This document shows positions 1-11,603 of a stretch of DNA of 64,000 nucleotides, piece by piece (position 1 is the stretch's first letter; each line of letters opens with the position of its first letter). Location: assembly GCF_024139115.2 (NCBI RefSeq), contig NW_026943395.1, positions 1-64,000 on the forward strand, given 5' to 3'. The notes beneath the pieces are model-generated. The model did not search any database. It worked only from the letters and a program-made list of their open reading frames with translations, and had not been told where the DNA came from. This DNA is from Armigeres subalbatus (taxonomy: Eukaryota > Arthropoda > Insecta > Diptera > Culicidae). A program made the position numbers and the translations under genes.

Positions 1-2830
1 GAAACGTGTACATTGAGAATGGGTAGCTAGTCCCAAGCCCCATTTACAACTCAGTAGTGTGAGACTCGGAGCTAATCACAGGGTCGGCTAATCACTACCG
101 GGCAACCGGAGGGGCTTCGCGGACACTAAAGGCGCTCAAAGATTTAAATAAATTAACACTCAGGCTTATTCTGCGTCTCGCACGAGACGAAACGACAATT
201 CTCGTCTCGTTGTCGTGTGACACTTCTCGCTCTATTCCGAATGTCGACTCACGCGAGGCGAGACATTCATTTCGTATCGAGAGGTAGGATGAACTGACAC
301 CGAATTGAAGTTCACTCGGAGAAATGTCAAAACAAGAAAAGTTCATCGCGTAGTTTAGGAGAAGGGCGAAGGCAGTAATGCTTGATAAATATTATATGTA
401 AATATGCTTCTAATTACAAATATTTGCAGAAATAGTTCTATATTTTAATAATGAATGCTTTTGTTCACCATTTGAGAATTATCACATGAACTACTGAACG
501 AATTTCTAACTAAGTTCGCGACAAAAGTGCTTTTGGGAATTCGCCCTTTTTCGGACATAGTAAAGATTTGTTTGAATGTTAGTTCGCTAGTTTTTCTTCG
601 ATAAACAAATCAATAGTTTGTAAAAGTTTTTTATTTATTAGTGTAAAAACTCTGACGAGGACGTGCGAGAAAGACTATTTTGATTACGTGATGGCAATAA
701 CTTCAAGTCTCTTCAAGCCACTGCGGGAGAAAGCGGATTCCGACCAGAATTTTATCGACGGATATGATGCATCATTAGGGAGTTTTTCCATGCAGAAGAT
801 GCTGTCAAGGAGTCGGATCAAAATCATATATTTAAAAGTTACTTGGTTCTGGAGGCAGGATCCGTGTTGAATGTATGGTCCTCAGCGATGGGAATTCAAG
901 TAATTGCCCGTGTTATCCCGGGCGGATGGTTCCAGAATGTTTATGCTGTGTCACCCTGGACATTACACTGACAATATTCTACACGATCATACTATTGGTT
1001 TTACACGTGATTTTTCACTAGTTGATAAGAATATCAATATAACGTGTAAATCCAGTCTCAAGTGTCAACAATACAACATGTTAGAAAAAATCGAAATGCA
1101 CGGCAAGTGAAAAGGAAAAACACGTTGAATTGTCAAGTATTGATATTCTTTTTTGAGTGAATTACGCTAGAATGTATTAAACCGGATTATTGATTGCATT
1201 GTTTATAATAATAAATAAACAATTTATAAAACGAAGTCATACAAACTACTGATTGAAATATTTATTCATATTGTCATCAATTCTGCAAATAATAAATTGA
1301 AAATATTAAAGTAAATAACATTTTCCATAGTTTAGGTAATTTTCGGTCGGAGTTGATGCTCGAGGGATGCAGAGCTCCGGGTATTTCTTCCAGCGTGGAG
1401 GCGAAAGTGCAGGAATCGATCATAACCATTGAACCACACAAATACAGTATCGGCTGGCGGATCCATATTTTTTTGAACGACGAACGTTTCCATTATGTAG
1501 ATCATCTGAAAACTGTATATTGCACTTATATTGTTTTTATATAAATTATAAGCATGGATTTACCTTTTCAATCCGATGATTTCGTGTTTTATTGTGTAAT
1601 GCAAAATGAAAAATGCAGAAACATTGATAACTTGTTGGCTTACTTTCAACAACAATATTTTCCGAGCGCCATGTTGCTACCGTCACAAATGAGTGCTCTA
1701 TAGAATAATGTGGAAAACACGTTATAATCACCATTTTTTTCAACTGGTGTCAATTCAAGTTTACTCCTTGTCGATTCAACGTGGTTTGTTAAAGAAATTG
1801 CAGATTTGTTAAACACGTTAGATTCACGTGAAATTGAACATCATTTAAACGTTTGGAATATTTTCAGTGTATGGTATTCTGTACCCGACCGATGCACAGA
1901 AGGAGAGAAGAATGCTGATGAAGATAAGGAGTATTTTTTTCTGTTTGGTAATACTATGATTTGGATATCTCAATATCGTTAATGTATCTACATACTTTGG
2001 TTTTAATAAACTATTTTGGAAGCCGTTGCTGGATTTTGTGAAATCTTTTATAGCATCATTTTTTTAAGTATTTGAAAGCCTTTCATTTCATTATTCGGGA
2101 AACCTTCAGGATTATGCAGGAAATATTGGTAAGATTCTGTGGTATTTTTTCCTTCAGCAGAATAATTCAGAATTGTTGTAAATTCTATGGAAACTCTTTC
2201 AAAATATTTTGCAGAAATTATTCATAAGATTGTTCATATAAGTCTTCGCCATACTTTTCGAGTCTTACTAGAGATTTAGATAACAATGTATTTGATTGAA
2301 ATCTGTGTAGAGAGTGCACATCGGCGCCTGTTGTTTCAAACCATCTAATTTATAACTAAAGAAACAATCAGCAAATTAATTAAAATCAGTAACACAGGCC
2401 TTCTTTATGGCTCTACATTCCAACTCCAACTCAACCTGCTTTTCAACTTACAGCCTATTCAGATTCCAAAAGTTTACGTGATTAAATGAAAATAAGAAAT
2501 TAAACTAGAATAAGATGAGTGAACTTTGGCATCAAGATACTATTTATCATGCCATAAAGTATTCTGAATAGGCTATTAGTGTTCTATTAGCATTTCCACT
2601 GTAAATTGAAAACTTTTCTACACCCACCATGGCATGAATTGTGTGGTGAGCACTATTAAGCCCTGGAAGTCGAGAATGTTTCTCACTCTAAAACACCCTA
2701 GATCGCATCGAGAATGGAGCTCAAAATGTCCTGATAGGCAATCCTACGCCTTTGCTCGCAAGGATGACTGGAAACCTCCAGTAATACAGCACACAAGCAT
2801 ATATCCAAACCAACGTGTATTCCTCCAATA
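1..2830. other. no gene recognised
   Basis: AT-rich DNA with only short open frames (largest about 90 codons). The first 350 bp are less AT-rich. A frame around 790-960 shows a modest open stretch, but I see no splice-bounded homologous peptide or family motif in it. I see no RNA gene. It is probably eroded repeat DNA. Confidence 0.5.
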
Positions 2831-4900
2831 ATGAAATACATCCAGGGATTCCTTAAAAAACTCTCTATAATTGTCTTTGGAAATCTTCCGGGAGTTCCTA
2901 TGAAAAATACCTCCAAGTATTTCTTTGAAAATACCTCCAAGACTTGTTTCAGGAATTGTTTTAAAAATTCCACCAGAAGTTCCTCCAGAAATTCTTTCGA
3001 AAACTTTCCCGCAAAAACCTTTGGAAATTCCTTCAGGGATTCTTTTGAGAATTTTGGAAATTTGGTCGAAACTTTTCTTAGGAATTCCTTCGAAACTTCC
3101 TTTACGAATTGCTTCGGAAAATTCCATAGAAGTCGTTCAAATGATACAGGAATTCCTCCGGAAGCTCCTCCATGAATTCCTCCGGAAGTTCTTCCAGGAA
3201 TTCCCCCTCAGAAGTTCCTCCAGGAATTGCACCAAATTTTTTTTCCAGAAGTTCCTCCAGGAATCCTTCCAGAAATTCCTCCGCAAGTATCTCCAGCATT
3301 TTCTCCGGAATTACCTTCAGCGTTTCCTCCGGAAATACCTCCAACATTTCGTCCGGAAATTTCTCCAGAAATTCCCCCGGGAGTTCGTCAAGATTCCGTT
3401 GAAAATTGTTTCAGAATTTTCTTCGGAAATTTCACCAGGAATGAATTTGGAAATTTTTGCAGAAATTACTCCGAAATTCCTCCTGGAATTCCATCGGGAA
3501 TTCCTTCAGAATTTTCTCTAAATTTTTTTTTTGGAAATTCCTCCAAGAGCTCCTTTGGAAATTCCTCCAGAAGTTCCTTAGACAATTCCTTTAGGGGCCA
3601 TACACGTTACGTAAGTAATTTTTCTGGGGTTTTCAACCCTCTTTCCCCCCATGTAAGATTTTTCCCATATAAATATTTTTTTATTTATATGGAGCGTAAG
3701 AAAATGGCAGACCCCCCTCCCCCCTAAACGGCTTACGTACAGCCCCTTAGCAGTTTCTTTGAAAATTCCTTCAGTATTTCTTCGGAAATTCCTTCAGGAT
3801 TTCTCTAGGAAATTCCTTCAGGAATTACTTCGGAAATTCTTTACGAAATTCCATAGAAAATTCCTACAGGAAATCTTTCAGAAATCCTTTTAAGAACTTC
3901 TCTAGGATTTTTTCGGCTATTCTTTTGGAATAATCTCTATTTCCCTCGGAAATTCCTCCAGGAATTCCGTCAGAAATTCTTCCAGGAATTTCTTTCAAGA
4001 TTACTCCAGGATTTCCTTCAGAATTTCTTCCTGGATTTTGCTTGGAAATTTCTCCAGGATTTCTTTCCGAAAATTTTCCAGGTGATCCGTTAAAAATTCA
4101 TATAGGAACTTCTTCAAAAATTCTTAAAGGAATTTTTGGTAGAATTTCTAAAGGAATTCATGAAAAATTTCCGAAGGAGCTACAGGGTGAATTTACGTAG
4201 GAATTGCTGGTGGAATTTTTGAAAGAATACCCGAAGGAATCCCTTAAACAAATTCTGGAAGAATCTGGAAGGACTCCTGGACGAATTTCTGAAGAATTTC
4301 CTGGATGAATTTTTGAAGGAATTCCTGGAGGAATCTTCAAATTTTGAAGCTAATCCAAAGCGTTTCCGGTATAAATGTCCAATGGAATTCTGTAAAGAAT
4401 TTTCGAATGGATCGTTGGAGGAATTCGAAAGAATTCCCAGAGGAATTCCCGAAGGAATCTCTGGAGCAATTTCCGAAAGACTCCATGGAAAAATTTCCGA
4501 CAGAAAATTGTTCGAAAATTCTTTCGGAATATGTTCCAGGAATTCCTCCAGAGACTCCTCCAAGCCATTGAAGTAGAAGAAGACCCATTCCCGTACAAAA
4601 ATCTCACGTAGAAGAATTTATCTTGTAAAACCAAAAGATTCCTAAGAAATATAAATAATTTCCATGGAGGAATCGCCGAAGGGCTGAAAAAATTCATGGA
4701 TGAATATGAATGTTCGGGTTGATTCCTGGAGCAATTTCCAAAAGAAACCCTGGAAGAATTTTAGAAGGAATTCCTGAAGGAAGATATAAAAGAATCCCTG
4801 GATAAATTTCCGTAGAAACCCTGAACCTGGAATTTCTGGAATAATATAAAATAATACGAGAGGTTGTTGACAAAGAAAAAATGCGGCTAAACATGCTCAG
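2831..4900. repeat. degenerate GGAATTCC-type satellite, array 1
   Basis: About 2 kb of diverged short units built from TTCCTCCAGGAATT / GGAAATTCCTTCAGG, with no fixed period (roughly 12-15 bp between GAATTC-like cores). On the plus strand the units read CTCCAGGAATTCC up to about 4.1 kb. After that they read GGAATTCCTGGAGG, so the array changes orientation inside. Nearly all frames stay open for 80-200 codons and give F/S/R/N/E/G/P-rich peptides. These are artefacts of the repeat and not genes. Similar arrays lie at 38.6-39.1 and 50.6-51.6 kb. A MITE at 3594-3746 interrupts the array. Confidence 0.85.
3594..3746. mobile_element. 153-bp MITE, PIF/Harbinger-like (TTA TSD)
   Basis: The ends are inverted (GGGGCCATACACGTTACGTA on the left; the right end reversed begins GGGGCTGTACGTAAG). 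Direct TTA copies flank it at 3591-3593 and 3747-3749. GGGG termini with a 3-bp TTA duplication fit PIF/Harbinger MITEs. It sits inside satellite array 1. A second, interrupted copy lies at 37149-37853. There is no coding capacity. Confidence 0.75.
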
Positions 4901-5658
4901 TATCTAGCGGAATAAAGTAGAAATTTAGTATATTTTTTCTTTGATCTTCGGATAAAACTTCCATGAAAATCTAAAATAGTTTTCCGTGCTCACTACCGTA
5001 GAAGATAATTCGGAGAATTTATCTGGTAATACAAAAAGACTCCCAAGAAATTCTAAGAATTTCACGCGGAAATTCAGAAGAATTTTTCATCCAGACCCTT
5101 CATTTATGGCAATGAAAATTGATTAAACCAGTCATAATTAGTTATGGTTATTTAAGTTTGGGGCCAATATGACCCCAACAAAACTAATTTTCTATTGTCC
5201 AGATTAACGGTTTAGTTTAGATGTTGATGCAAAAATAAATGTTTTTGAGCAACTCAATCTCAGAAATGTGCTTTCAAATTACAAATAAACATTACAACAA
5301 ACTTCCACATCCAAACTAAAGTTTAAAAAGCCCATTTCATCCGATTGCCGGTTCACTTCATTCTCCTTCGAAGAACACTCGCCCTCAGCCCATCGACAAC
5401 ATTTTCCCTCATCCGATCCCACATCCATATTAGCAAAGTAAACAGATGTAAATTAATGGAAATAAATTAGTTATCCTCTCCAATGTTCTTATTTTATTTC
5501 TTTTTATACTGCACGAGAAAAGCACTAGTATTACTAGGTGAATTGATCTGGATTTTTCGTTTCCGAACCATTCTCGTATGCTTCTGACGTACCGACAAAT
5601 CTCGCATGAAATTCTCGTCCCAATCAGACCTTTGTCGACATAGAACGACTATCAGAAT
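4901..5658. other. no gene recognised
   Basis: AT-rich sequence. The first 200 bp still hold scattered satellite-like units. I see no open frame of interest and no RNA gene. Confidence 0.5.
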
Positions 5659-5840
5659 CAAGATGAATACACAGCTAGGTGTTTCAATCTGCCCAATTTA
5701 TGGACGAGAAGAAGGCGGGGGTGAAAAATTCATTTTCGGTGCAAAACACAAACAAACCGGCTGGCTCTCCCATACTAAAATCCAAGATGGCTGAATCGTG
5801 AATTTGGCAGATTGGAACACCTAGTGGTGTATTCATCTTG
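5659..5840. mobile_element. 182-bp MITE, hAT-like (8-bp TSD)
   Basis: The terminal inverted repeats start CAAGATGAATACAC and include the inner part CTAGGTGTT.CAATCTGCC. The 8-bp duplication ATCAGAAT flanks it exactly (5651-5658 and 5841-5848). An 8-bp TSD fits the hAT superfamily. A 62-codon frame across it is not a gene. The same family occurs as a nested pair at 52279-52781. Confidence 0.8.
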
Positions 5841-5848
5841 ATCAGAAT

Positions 5849-7524
5849 GCACTGAGAGTTCATCGAGGTTCATCCACATCGACAATTGTCACTTCATTCG
5901 ACTACGGGAATCGGGTGACGGATACGACTCGACTCGAGTCGATTCGCACGAGACGCAGAATAGACCTGACTATGGGATCGATTTTCACGGTGTATTTCGG
6001 TGGTTGGTGTTCCAGTCCACTGTTCACTGCAGCACGTACCTCTGCGAGCTTTCGCTGGGTTGCTGGTTCAGCAATGGCCGACGGAAACGATGAAGCTTGC
6101 TGGAAGATGGCGGTATAGCTGGCCGGCGGGATACGATGGAACTAACTGGAAGATGGCGGCACGGATGGCTGGCGTCCTGACAGTGAGTAACAAGCTGGAT
6201 TAGCGGGTTGTGGAGGTGGTTCTCGACAACAGGCGCTTCCTTCAGACGTAGTCGGCCGACGACGGCAAGGCTGCCCTTTGTCGAACCGAGAAGGGATCCT
6301 CTCCTTGGTAATTAGGGCCACGGCCTGAGAGCTTTGTCCTTCTTGATATTTATGGCCTATAGAGCCAGAGGAGCAATGGCGGTCCTTGACGGATAGACTC
6401 GGGATTTACCCAAGTCAGTGCGTGCAATGGCGGTCTCTTGACACGCCAATCAGAAGGCTATCGTTAATAAAAACGCAAAAAAGGTCCTGGACGATAGTGC
6501 ACTTTAATTCACTGAACTATCACTCGGCACCATTTCTCCACAATTCGATAAGCTCGACTGATCTACACGCTCGCCTATTTCAAAGTGGACGAGTATCGCC
6601 CGCCAAATATCGTAGAACCGTTACTATAGCGCCTTCACAGTATTGTTCTGTGACACTATTCACGCCATGTTTAGCTGTTCACGGATACAACCCAGTGGTA
6701 CTTATAGTACTTATAACTTCGAAAACATGGCGCATTTTTTAAATAATTTGAAATTTTGTACCAACGGTTACAAACATTCGTGCGTTATTAGCGCGGTACA
6801 GGTGCTCCGTCTGCGTCTCTTCGCGTTCTCGATCTTTCTCCACAATTTTGCACGTCTCACCCTCCTTTGCTTCTTTCTGAACTGTAACCGCAATGCCCCT
6901 GTCTTAGCTACTTCTTGTAGTGAAACAGTGGGACAGTATGGTCACTAAACATTTTTTTTCCGTTAATTAGGATACTAATAAGACTAATTTTAAAACAATT
7001 AATTTTAATACTATAGCTTTTTACAATTAATTAACACGGTTTGCTTCTAAGGCCCGTCACTATTTCTTCACCAAGATTAGTTTTTCACGATCTTGAAGTT
7101 ACTGCCTCCTTTGATTTGTTTGCAAACATTGCCAAGGAAGCGCTCTTGTTCATGGTGGTGTCGAGGCGCCACTGGTACCCTTTTGGTAACAGCCCCATTG
7201 TGGTTTATTTGGCGTCTGCGAAGATCCTCATGGGGTTCATAGTTGTGGAAATTTCAAGGCTACTGTTGTCGCCGACGCAGTTGCATCAGACCCGAGTGCC
7301 TTCACATCCAAGCGGAACGAGCGTAGTACTTTTATAGATTTGAAGAGGAGGATCGCAGGTATTCTTAAGGACGTGGCCTTCCTTAAGAAGTGCCAAAAAA
7401 GAGGCTGACTCCTGTCAGCCATAGGATTAAGATGGGAGCTCACATCCCAAAATCTATCAGTAAGAGGGCGGAATCGGATTTGTTGAAGTAGTCAATCAAG
7501 GGACACTATGCCAAGCTAGAGAGG
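5849..7524. other. unassigned repeat-like DNA
   Basis: The stretch from about 5.9 to 6.7 kb is less AT-rich than its surroundings and has overlapping short frames in several registers, which suggests an old LTR or a non-coding transposon segment. I found no TG...CA-bounded direct repeats or primer-binding site to support an LTR. The part from 7.04 to 7.5 kb may be the 5' part of the Penelope-like element that follows, but I cannot confirm this. Confidence 0.35.
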
Positions 7525-8531
7525 TTGAACTTGGAGTGCTACAACCTGCACCTCAAGCTGGCAAAGGAGAATCAAGATTCTTTCGACATATTCCTAAAGA
7601 AGGTACAGCGGGCCGAAGAGTGTGAAGCGGACAGGAAGAGGAGACTGCACAAGAAGAAATTGACCATTCTACGAGGGAAATCAGCGACGGAAGGTAGAAT
7701 GACTAACCTTACAGTACAAATGATCGAGGGATTCGTTGTTACCCGTTCGACACAGCAGTTTACGGAGGAACAATAAGCACACCTCAACAAAGGGTTAGGG
7801 TATGCGACAACCCAGAAAGCGGACCTAGAGCAGATAATCGTGGATACTGAAACAGCGATATCACGAAATGTTGATCAACGGGACCAGAATAGTGTGAGAA
7901 ACATCGTAGCAGACGCCATCAAAGCAGGACATCATGGGACATCGAACAAAAACGAGAGGAGGATTTTAAAGGAATTGAAGAAGAAACCAGTTTACTACAT
8001 GAAGGCGGACAAAGGAAACGCAGTGGTGATAATGGACAAAGAGGACTACAATGAACAGATGACGACAAAAATCAACGGAGGACCATACAGGCATTTGAGA
8101 GTGGACCCACTACCCGGACTAATTCGACTTACGGATAAAACGATAAAGGAATGCAAGACGATCATCGGAGAAGCCCGAGTTAAAATGACGAACCCTGTGT
8201 TACCAAGGATCAAAGGACTACCAAAGATACACAAGCCAGGTACAGAGATGCGAGAAATAGTTTCATCAGTGGGATCCCCTACACAAAACTTGGCCAAATG
8301 GTTAGTCAAGGAGTTCCAGAGTATGCCGAAGCCGTTCCCCAGCAGATCAGTTGGAAACACCCAGAAGTTCACCAAGAGGATATTGGAATGAGGAAACATC
8401 GGAGAAGAGGACATCATGGTATCATTCGACGTAGCGGCATTGTTCCCAAGCGTTCCAGTGAAGGATTCTCTGAACCTTTTGGAGGATTGGCTACCAGAAC
8501 AACGGACGGATACAGCATAGCAAGGAAAAGT

Positions 8532-8686
8532 CTCGCCTAACTTTTCAAAAGGACCTAAGTAACATTTTTTTCATGAATTAATTTGAGTACTGCAATCGAA
8601 AGATTTCATGTTTTTCTGTTGATTGCGCTATTCAAATAAATTCATGAAAAAAATGTTACTTAGGTCCTTTTGAAAAGTTAAGCGAG
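8532..8686. mobile_element. 155-bp hairpin MITE, 4-bp TSD, copy 1
   Basis: Near-perfect inverted halves of about 60 bp begin CTCGC(C/T)TAACTTTTCAAA and continue through GGACCTAAGTAACAT. AAGT is duplicated at 8528-8531 and 8687-8690. It lies inside the RT region of the Penelope-like ORF. A second copy of the same length lies at 27865-28019. Confidence 0.85.
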
Positions 8687-8912
8687 AAGTAAAGATGTAT
8701 CTCAAGCTTGCAAGATTATGCATGAATGAGAACTACTTTACATTCCGTGGAAGCTTCTACAAACAAACAAAGGGCGCACCTATGGGAAATCCACTATCAC
8801 CGTTTTTGTGCGAATTATTCATGACGAATTTGGAGAACAACCTAGAGGAACAAGGAGTACTGCCCGAGAAATGGTGGAGATACGTGGACGACATTTTCAG
8901 CATTATCAATCG

Positions 8913-8996
8913 TAAGAGGCTAAGGACCGCGAGATGGGGTCTATTTTATTCCTTCAGGTACACGAAGTACCAATGGTACGCTTTACCCAGCATTTG
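8913..8996 (-). repeat. antisense fragment of RTE 5' end within the Penelope-like ORF
   Basis: This stretch (TAAGAGGCTAAGGACCGCGA through GCATTTGCCGTGCCG) is nearly identical to the reverse complement of about 40862-40945, which is the extreme 5' end of the RTE copy at 40862-44167. It joins the RT YVDD region directly to the GIY-YIG region, so it fills a deletion in the Penelope-like element. Confidence 0.75.
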
Positions 8997-9432
8997 CCGT
9001 GCCGATAAAGTATATGTAGGTCAAACAAAAAGATCGTTAGATGTAAGGTTCAAAGAACATATTGCAGAAGTAAGTAAGGCTAAGAAGGAAACTGATAAGG
9101 GATTAAATTATGAGTTTAGGTCTAAGGTAGCTGAACATGTATATCAGGAAAATCATTCAATTACGATATCAAACAATCAAATTTTAAGAAATGTCTCTTC
9201 TCCGTGGAAACTTAATGTTGCTGAGAGCTTGGAAATCTACCGACAGGTACAAACGCGGTTGTTGAATAAAGATCAAGGAAATGGTAGCTCCTGGCTCTTC
9301 AAGCATTAAGCGCAACAAGCGAGTAGAAGTAAGCACCGTAGTAAATGTACCTAGATAAATTATTATACCTACGCATAGTATAAATAGTGTAAGCTGCGAT
9401 CATTTTCTTCAAGTCGAGTCAAGTACGAGACA

Positions 9433-9470
9433 CTGAAGACGGCCTTACTGTTGAGGTCGAAATACGTATC
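9433..9470 (+). ncRNA. hammerhead ribozyme-like relic (Penelope 3' region)
   Basis: CTGAAGA (the CUGANGA core) is followed by GGCC, a loop, GGTC (stem II), then GAAA and TACGTATC. UACGUA is a self-complementary short stem III, and the final UC gives an NUH-type cleavage triplet. One extra C sits between the core and stem II, so activity is doubtful. Hammerheads are established parts of Penelope-like elements; assigning this copy is my inference. Confidence 0.45.
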
Positions 9471-9500
9471 TGTTAAGTGGTGGAATTCAATAGGATTGTA

Positions 9501-9991
9501 CAAACTCGTCTTATGACAAGTGAAGACATTCCACTAAAAAGCTCAAAATAATTTTCTTAGCACATTTTGCCCTAAAAGTCTAAAAATTTTATAAATAGAT
9601 TTTTCAAACTTCAAATACTATCACCAATAAGAAATCTATAAATGCCCTACATTTGCTTGAGTAAATAATGGCTTAATAATTATAAACCAAGCAATTCTAA
9701 TTATGTATTTAATAATTAGTTTTATTTCCAGAAGTTTTGAATAAACAAATTGCTAATAATTCTACACAGCATGGAGGTTGTCGTTTGCAATATCAATACC
9801 TATAATCACCAACCAATAAAAACCAATACTCCATGGATCCAAAAGTTAGAAGTTAAATGTAAATACGTTACGTTTATACAAGTCCTACGTCTACTCGCGG
9901 TTATGTTAAAAACATTACCCATTGCTCGTTTATTCAAACTTGTTGTAAGTTTGATAAACTTGTTATGATTCGGATAGTTTTTGCCTTTCCC
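9501..9991. other. no gene recognised
   Basis: AT-rich spacer. I see no open frame above 72 codons, no TSD-bounded element and no RNA gene. Confidence 0.5.
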
Positions 9992-10345
9992 TTATCGTTG
10001 TACGTTATCTATTGAGAGCGATTTCTGAAAACCCTGGTCACTATAAAGTTGCTGAAAACATGTTTTTCCAGACATGTGCTGCTCGAGCTCGTTCAACAGG
10101 ACTACGTTCAGTCTCGCTAGCGACTCTAGCAGGATATTACCTCTGCCGTTAGTGTCCACTGCCCACGCATTGAAGACACCTGCTACTATTATTGGTTTTA
10201 GACTTTTTAGTGCGCCTACAAGACTATCTAATAGCCTAGCGTACGGCTCTGTATTCCATCTAGGAGCACAGTAGCAGCTACAAAAGTAAACACAATTTAC
10301 TTTGACTATCACGTAAACGATTTGTTTATCGGCTTTATCGGTCAT
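9992..10345 (-). pseudogene. LINE apurinic-type endonuclease fragment
   Basis: The 117-codon minus-strand frame contains YAPRWN-like SCYCAPRWNTEPYARLLDSL, then IIVAGVFNAWAVD and LLESLARLNVVLLNE. This is the middle of an APE endonuclease of an R1/LOA-type LINE. The usual GDFNAW motif reads GVFNAW, so a catalytic Asp is lost. There is no RT next to it. It is a dead fragment. Confidence 0.7.
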
Positions 10346-10951
10346 TTCTACTCAATGTATGAGGGAGTAGATAATCGAAAAATAATTGAAAATGCGACCC
10401 GTGCCGAGGGGATGCATGACAAGGGGGTGAAATAATGAGCTAGGCCTTTAACGGAGCCTGTGGGGTACCTGGGCACCCTCCACAGTAATTGTCCCCTACC
10501 GCCGTTGAAAGCCGTTCGCTAGGGCGCGAACAAGTATGAAGCGATAGAGGGTGAAAGGGAGAAAGGAAGACCATCTATTGAACAGCACACAATCGAAGCG
10601 TGAATCTTCTTGCCTAACGCCCTGGTTGTGGACGGCTTGGTTAGTGATATGGAAACCACCGTGCCAAGATAGGCAAAAAGATCCAGGCAACGATCTCCCC
10701 ATGTGCTGTTCTGTTTTATATCTAGTTCTATCGATCGGCAGGTTTATGCGGAATTCGCACTACCACTCATGGAGGTATGTCCATATCGTGACGTGTTCTT
10801 TCAATCACCCGATTTGATCTTATTGGATAGAACCTCATTTTTTTGTTATTAGCCAAATTTTATTTTCATAATTGAAACAGATTTTACGACCGTAATTGTG
10901 GTGAATGATTTGTTTATCGGCTTTATCGGTCATTTCTACTCAAAGTATGAG
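10319..10951. repeat. 45-bp direct repeats flanking 543 bp
   Basis: The 45 bp at 10319-10363 (GATTTGTTTATCGGCTTTAT...) recur at 10907-10951 with one mismatch. The 543 bp between them contain no recognisable gene. The arrangement could be a retroposed insertion with a very long target duplication, or a local segmental duplication inside the LINE fragment. Confidence 0.6.
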
Positions 10952-11085
10952 CGGAAAGGGTGTTACGGGTGTTACCATAAACGCGGTTCTCGAACCACTC
11001 TCGTTTATGTGGGAAAATCCTGACCTCGTGGCAATCAATGGTTTAGCAGAACCACAGTTGAGGATAAACCTGTAAGAATTGAGTC

Positions 11086-11117
11086 CTTAAGGAAGGTCCC
11101 AAACGGACCGAAACGTC
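11086..11117 (+). ncRNA. hammerhead-like relic 2 (Penelope end fragment)
   Basis: A perfect 5-bp stem II (GGTCC, loop CAAAC, GGACC) is followed directly by GAAACGTC. This is the 3' half of a minimal hammerhead with a 2-bp stem III and a GUC cleavage triplet. The 5' core reads CTTAAGGA instead of CUGANGA, so catalysis should be lost. It probably marks a truncated Penelope-like terminus. Confidence 0.45.
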
Positions 11118-11603
11118 GGGCAAGATTAAATCACAGTGTTTTTATTTCGTCAAGACTAAAAAGCCATCTCTAAAGCATTAAATTACAGTCGAAAGTAATA
11201 GAAACCCCCATCGCCAGGAGATGAAATTAATTCCTTCGTCTTCGATCTGGTTGTTCGGAAAAATTTAAAGCGCAGATTAGTTTAGCTGATGCATTAAGCC
11301 AAATGACTTATGCAAATTCCTTTATTAACTGAATGGTAGGTCCAAAAGTATGCATAAATCAGGAATACTTCAAATATTGGACGTTATTGGCGCATCCCTA
11401 ATTACTAATGATGAGTTAATAATTATGTAAATTGTACGTTCTCAAGCAAATTTGTCGCTCAATAAATAATATTTTACGCTTTTGAAAATGCAAATAATAA
11501 ATTATACCGAATACAGAAATCGATGGTAAGACTAGATTGCCTTGCTACGTCGCATTTTGTATTTCACAAGGCGATGATGATGAAGAATCGATTGTTCGTA
11601 AAT
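11118..11603. other. spacer downstream of PIGO
   Basis: AT-rich sequence. AATAAA-type signals on the minus strand (for example TTTATT around 11320-11330 on plus) could end the PIGO transcript. Nothing else is recognised. Confidence 0.4.

Larger units (their letters stand above)
7525..9309 (+). pseudogene. Penelope-like element RT / GIY-YIG ORF, decayed
   Basis: The frame reads as a Penelope-like polyprotein. The N-terminal part is followed by KADKGNAVVIMDKEDY and PRIKGLPKIHKPG (RT core) at about 8010-8260. RT motif A (MVSFDVAALFPSVP) lies at about 8415-8455, QTKGAPMGNPLSPFLCELFM at about 8767-8826, and WWRYVDDIFSI at about 8870-8910. A C-terminal GIY-YIG-type nuclease segment begins with VYVGQTKRSLDVRFKEHI. 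In-frame stops at 7774, 8389 and 8518 break it, as does a MITE at 8532-8686. The MITE plus its TSD add 159 bp, so the frame resumes in phase. The RT thumb region is missing and is replaced by 84 bp matching the 5' end of an RTE LINE. It cannot encode a working protein. Confidence 0.85.
7525..9500 (+). mobile_element. Penelope-like retroelement copy
   Basis: This is the body of the Penelope-like element, including about 190 bp after the ORF. The tail holds a hammerhead-like core (9433-9470). Penelope-like elements are single-ORF retroelements that combine a telomerase-related RT with a GIY-YIG endonuclease and often carry hammerhead ribozymes in their terminal repeats. The left boundary is not resolved, and the right boundary is placed just past the hammerhead-like motif. 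Confidence 0.7.

Noticed and set aside
2744..3727. Open frames of 80-198 codons on both strands
   Set aside because: They read through the degenerate satellite in all registers and give low-complexity peptides. No start context, splice sites or family motif.
5606..5794. 62-codon frame
   Set aside because: It lies inside the hAT-like MITE, and the same peptide would appear at 52.3-52.5 kb only because the MITE is repeated.
5915..6740. LTR of an LTR retrotransposon
   Set aside because: No paired direct repeats, primer-binding site or polypurine tract were found within the window.
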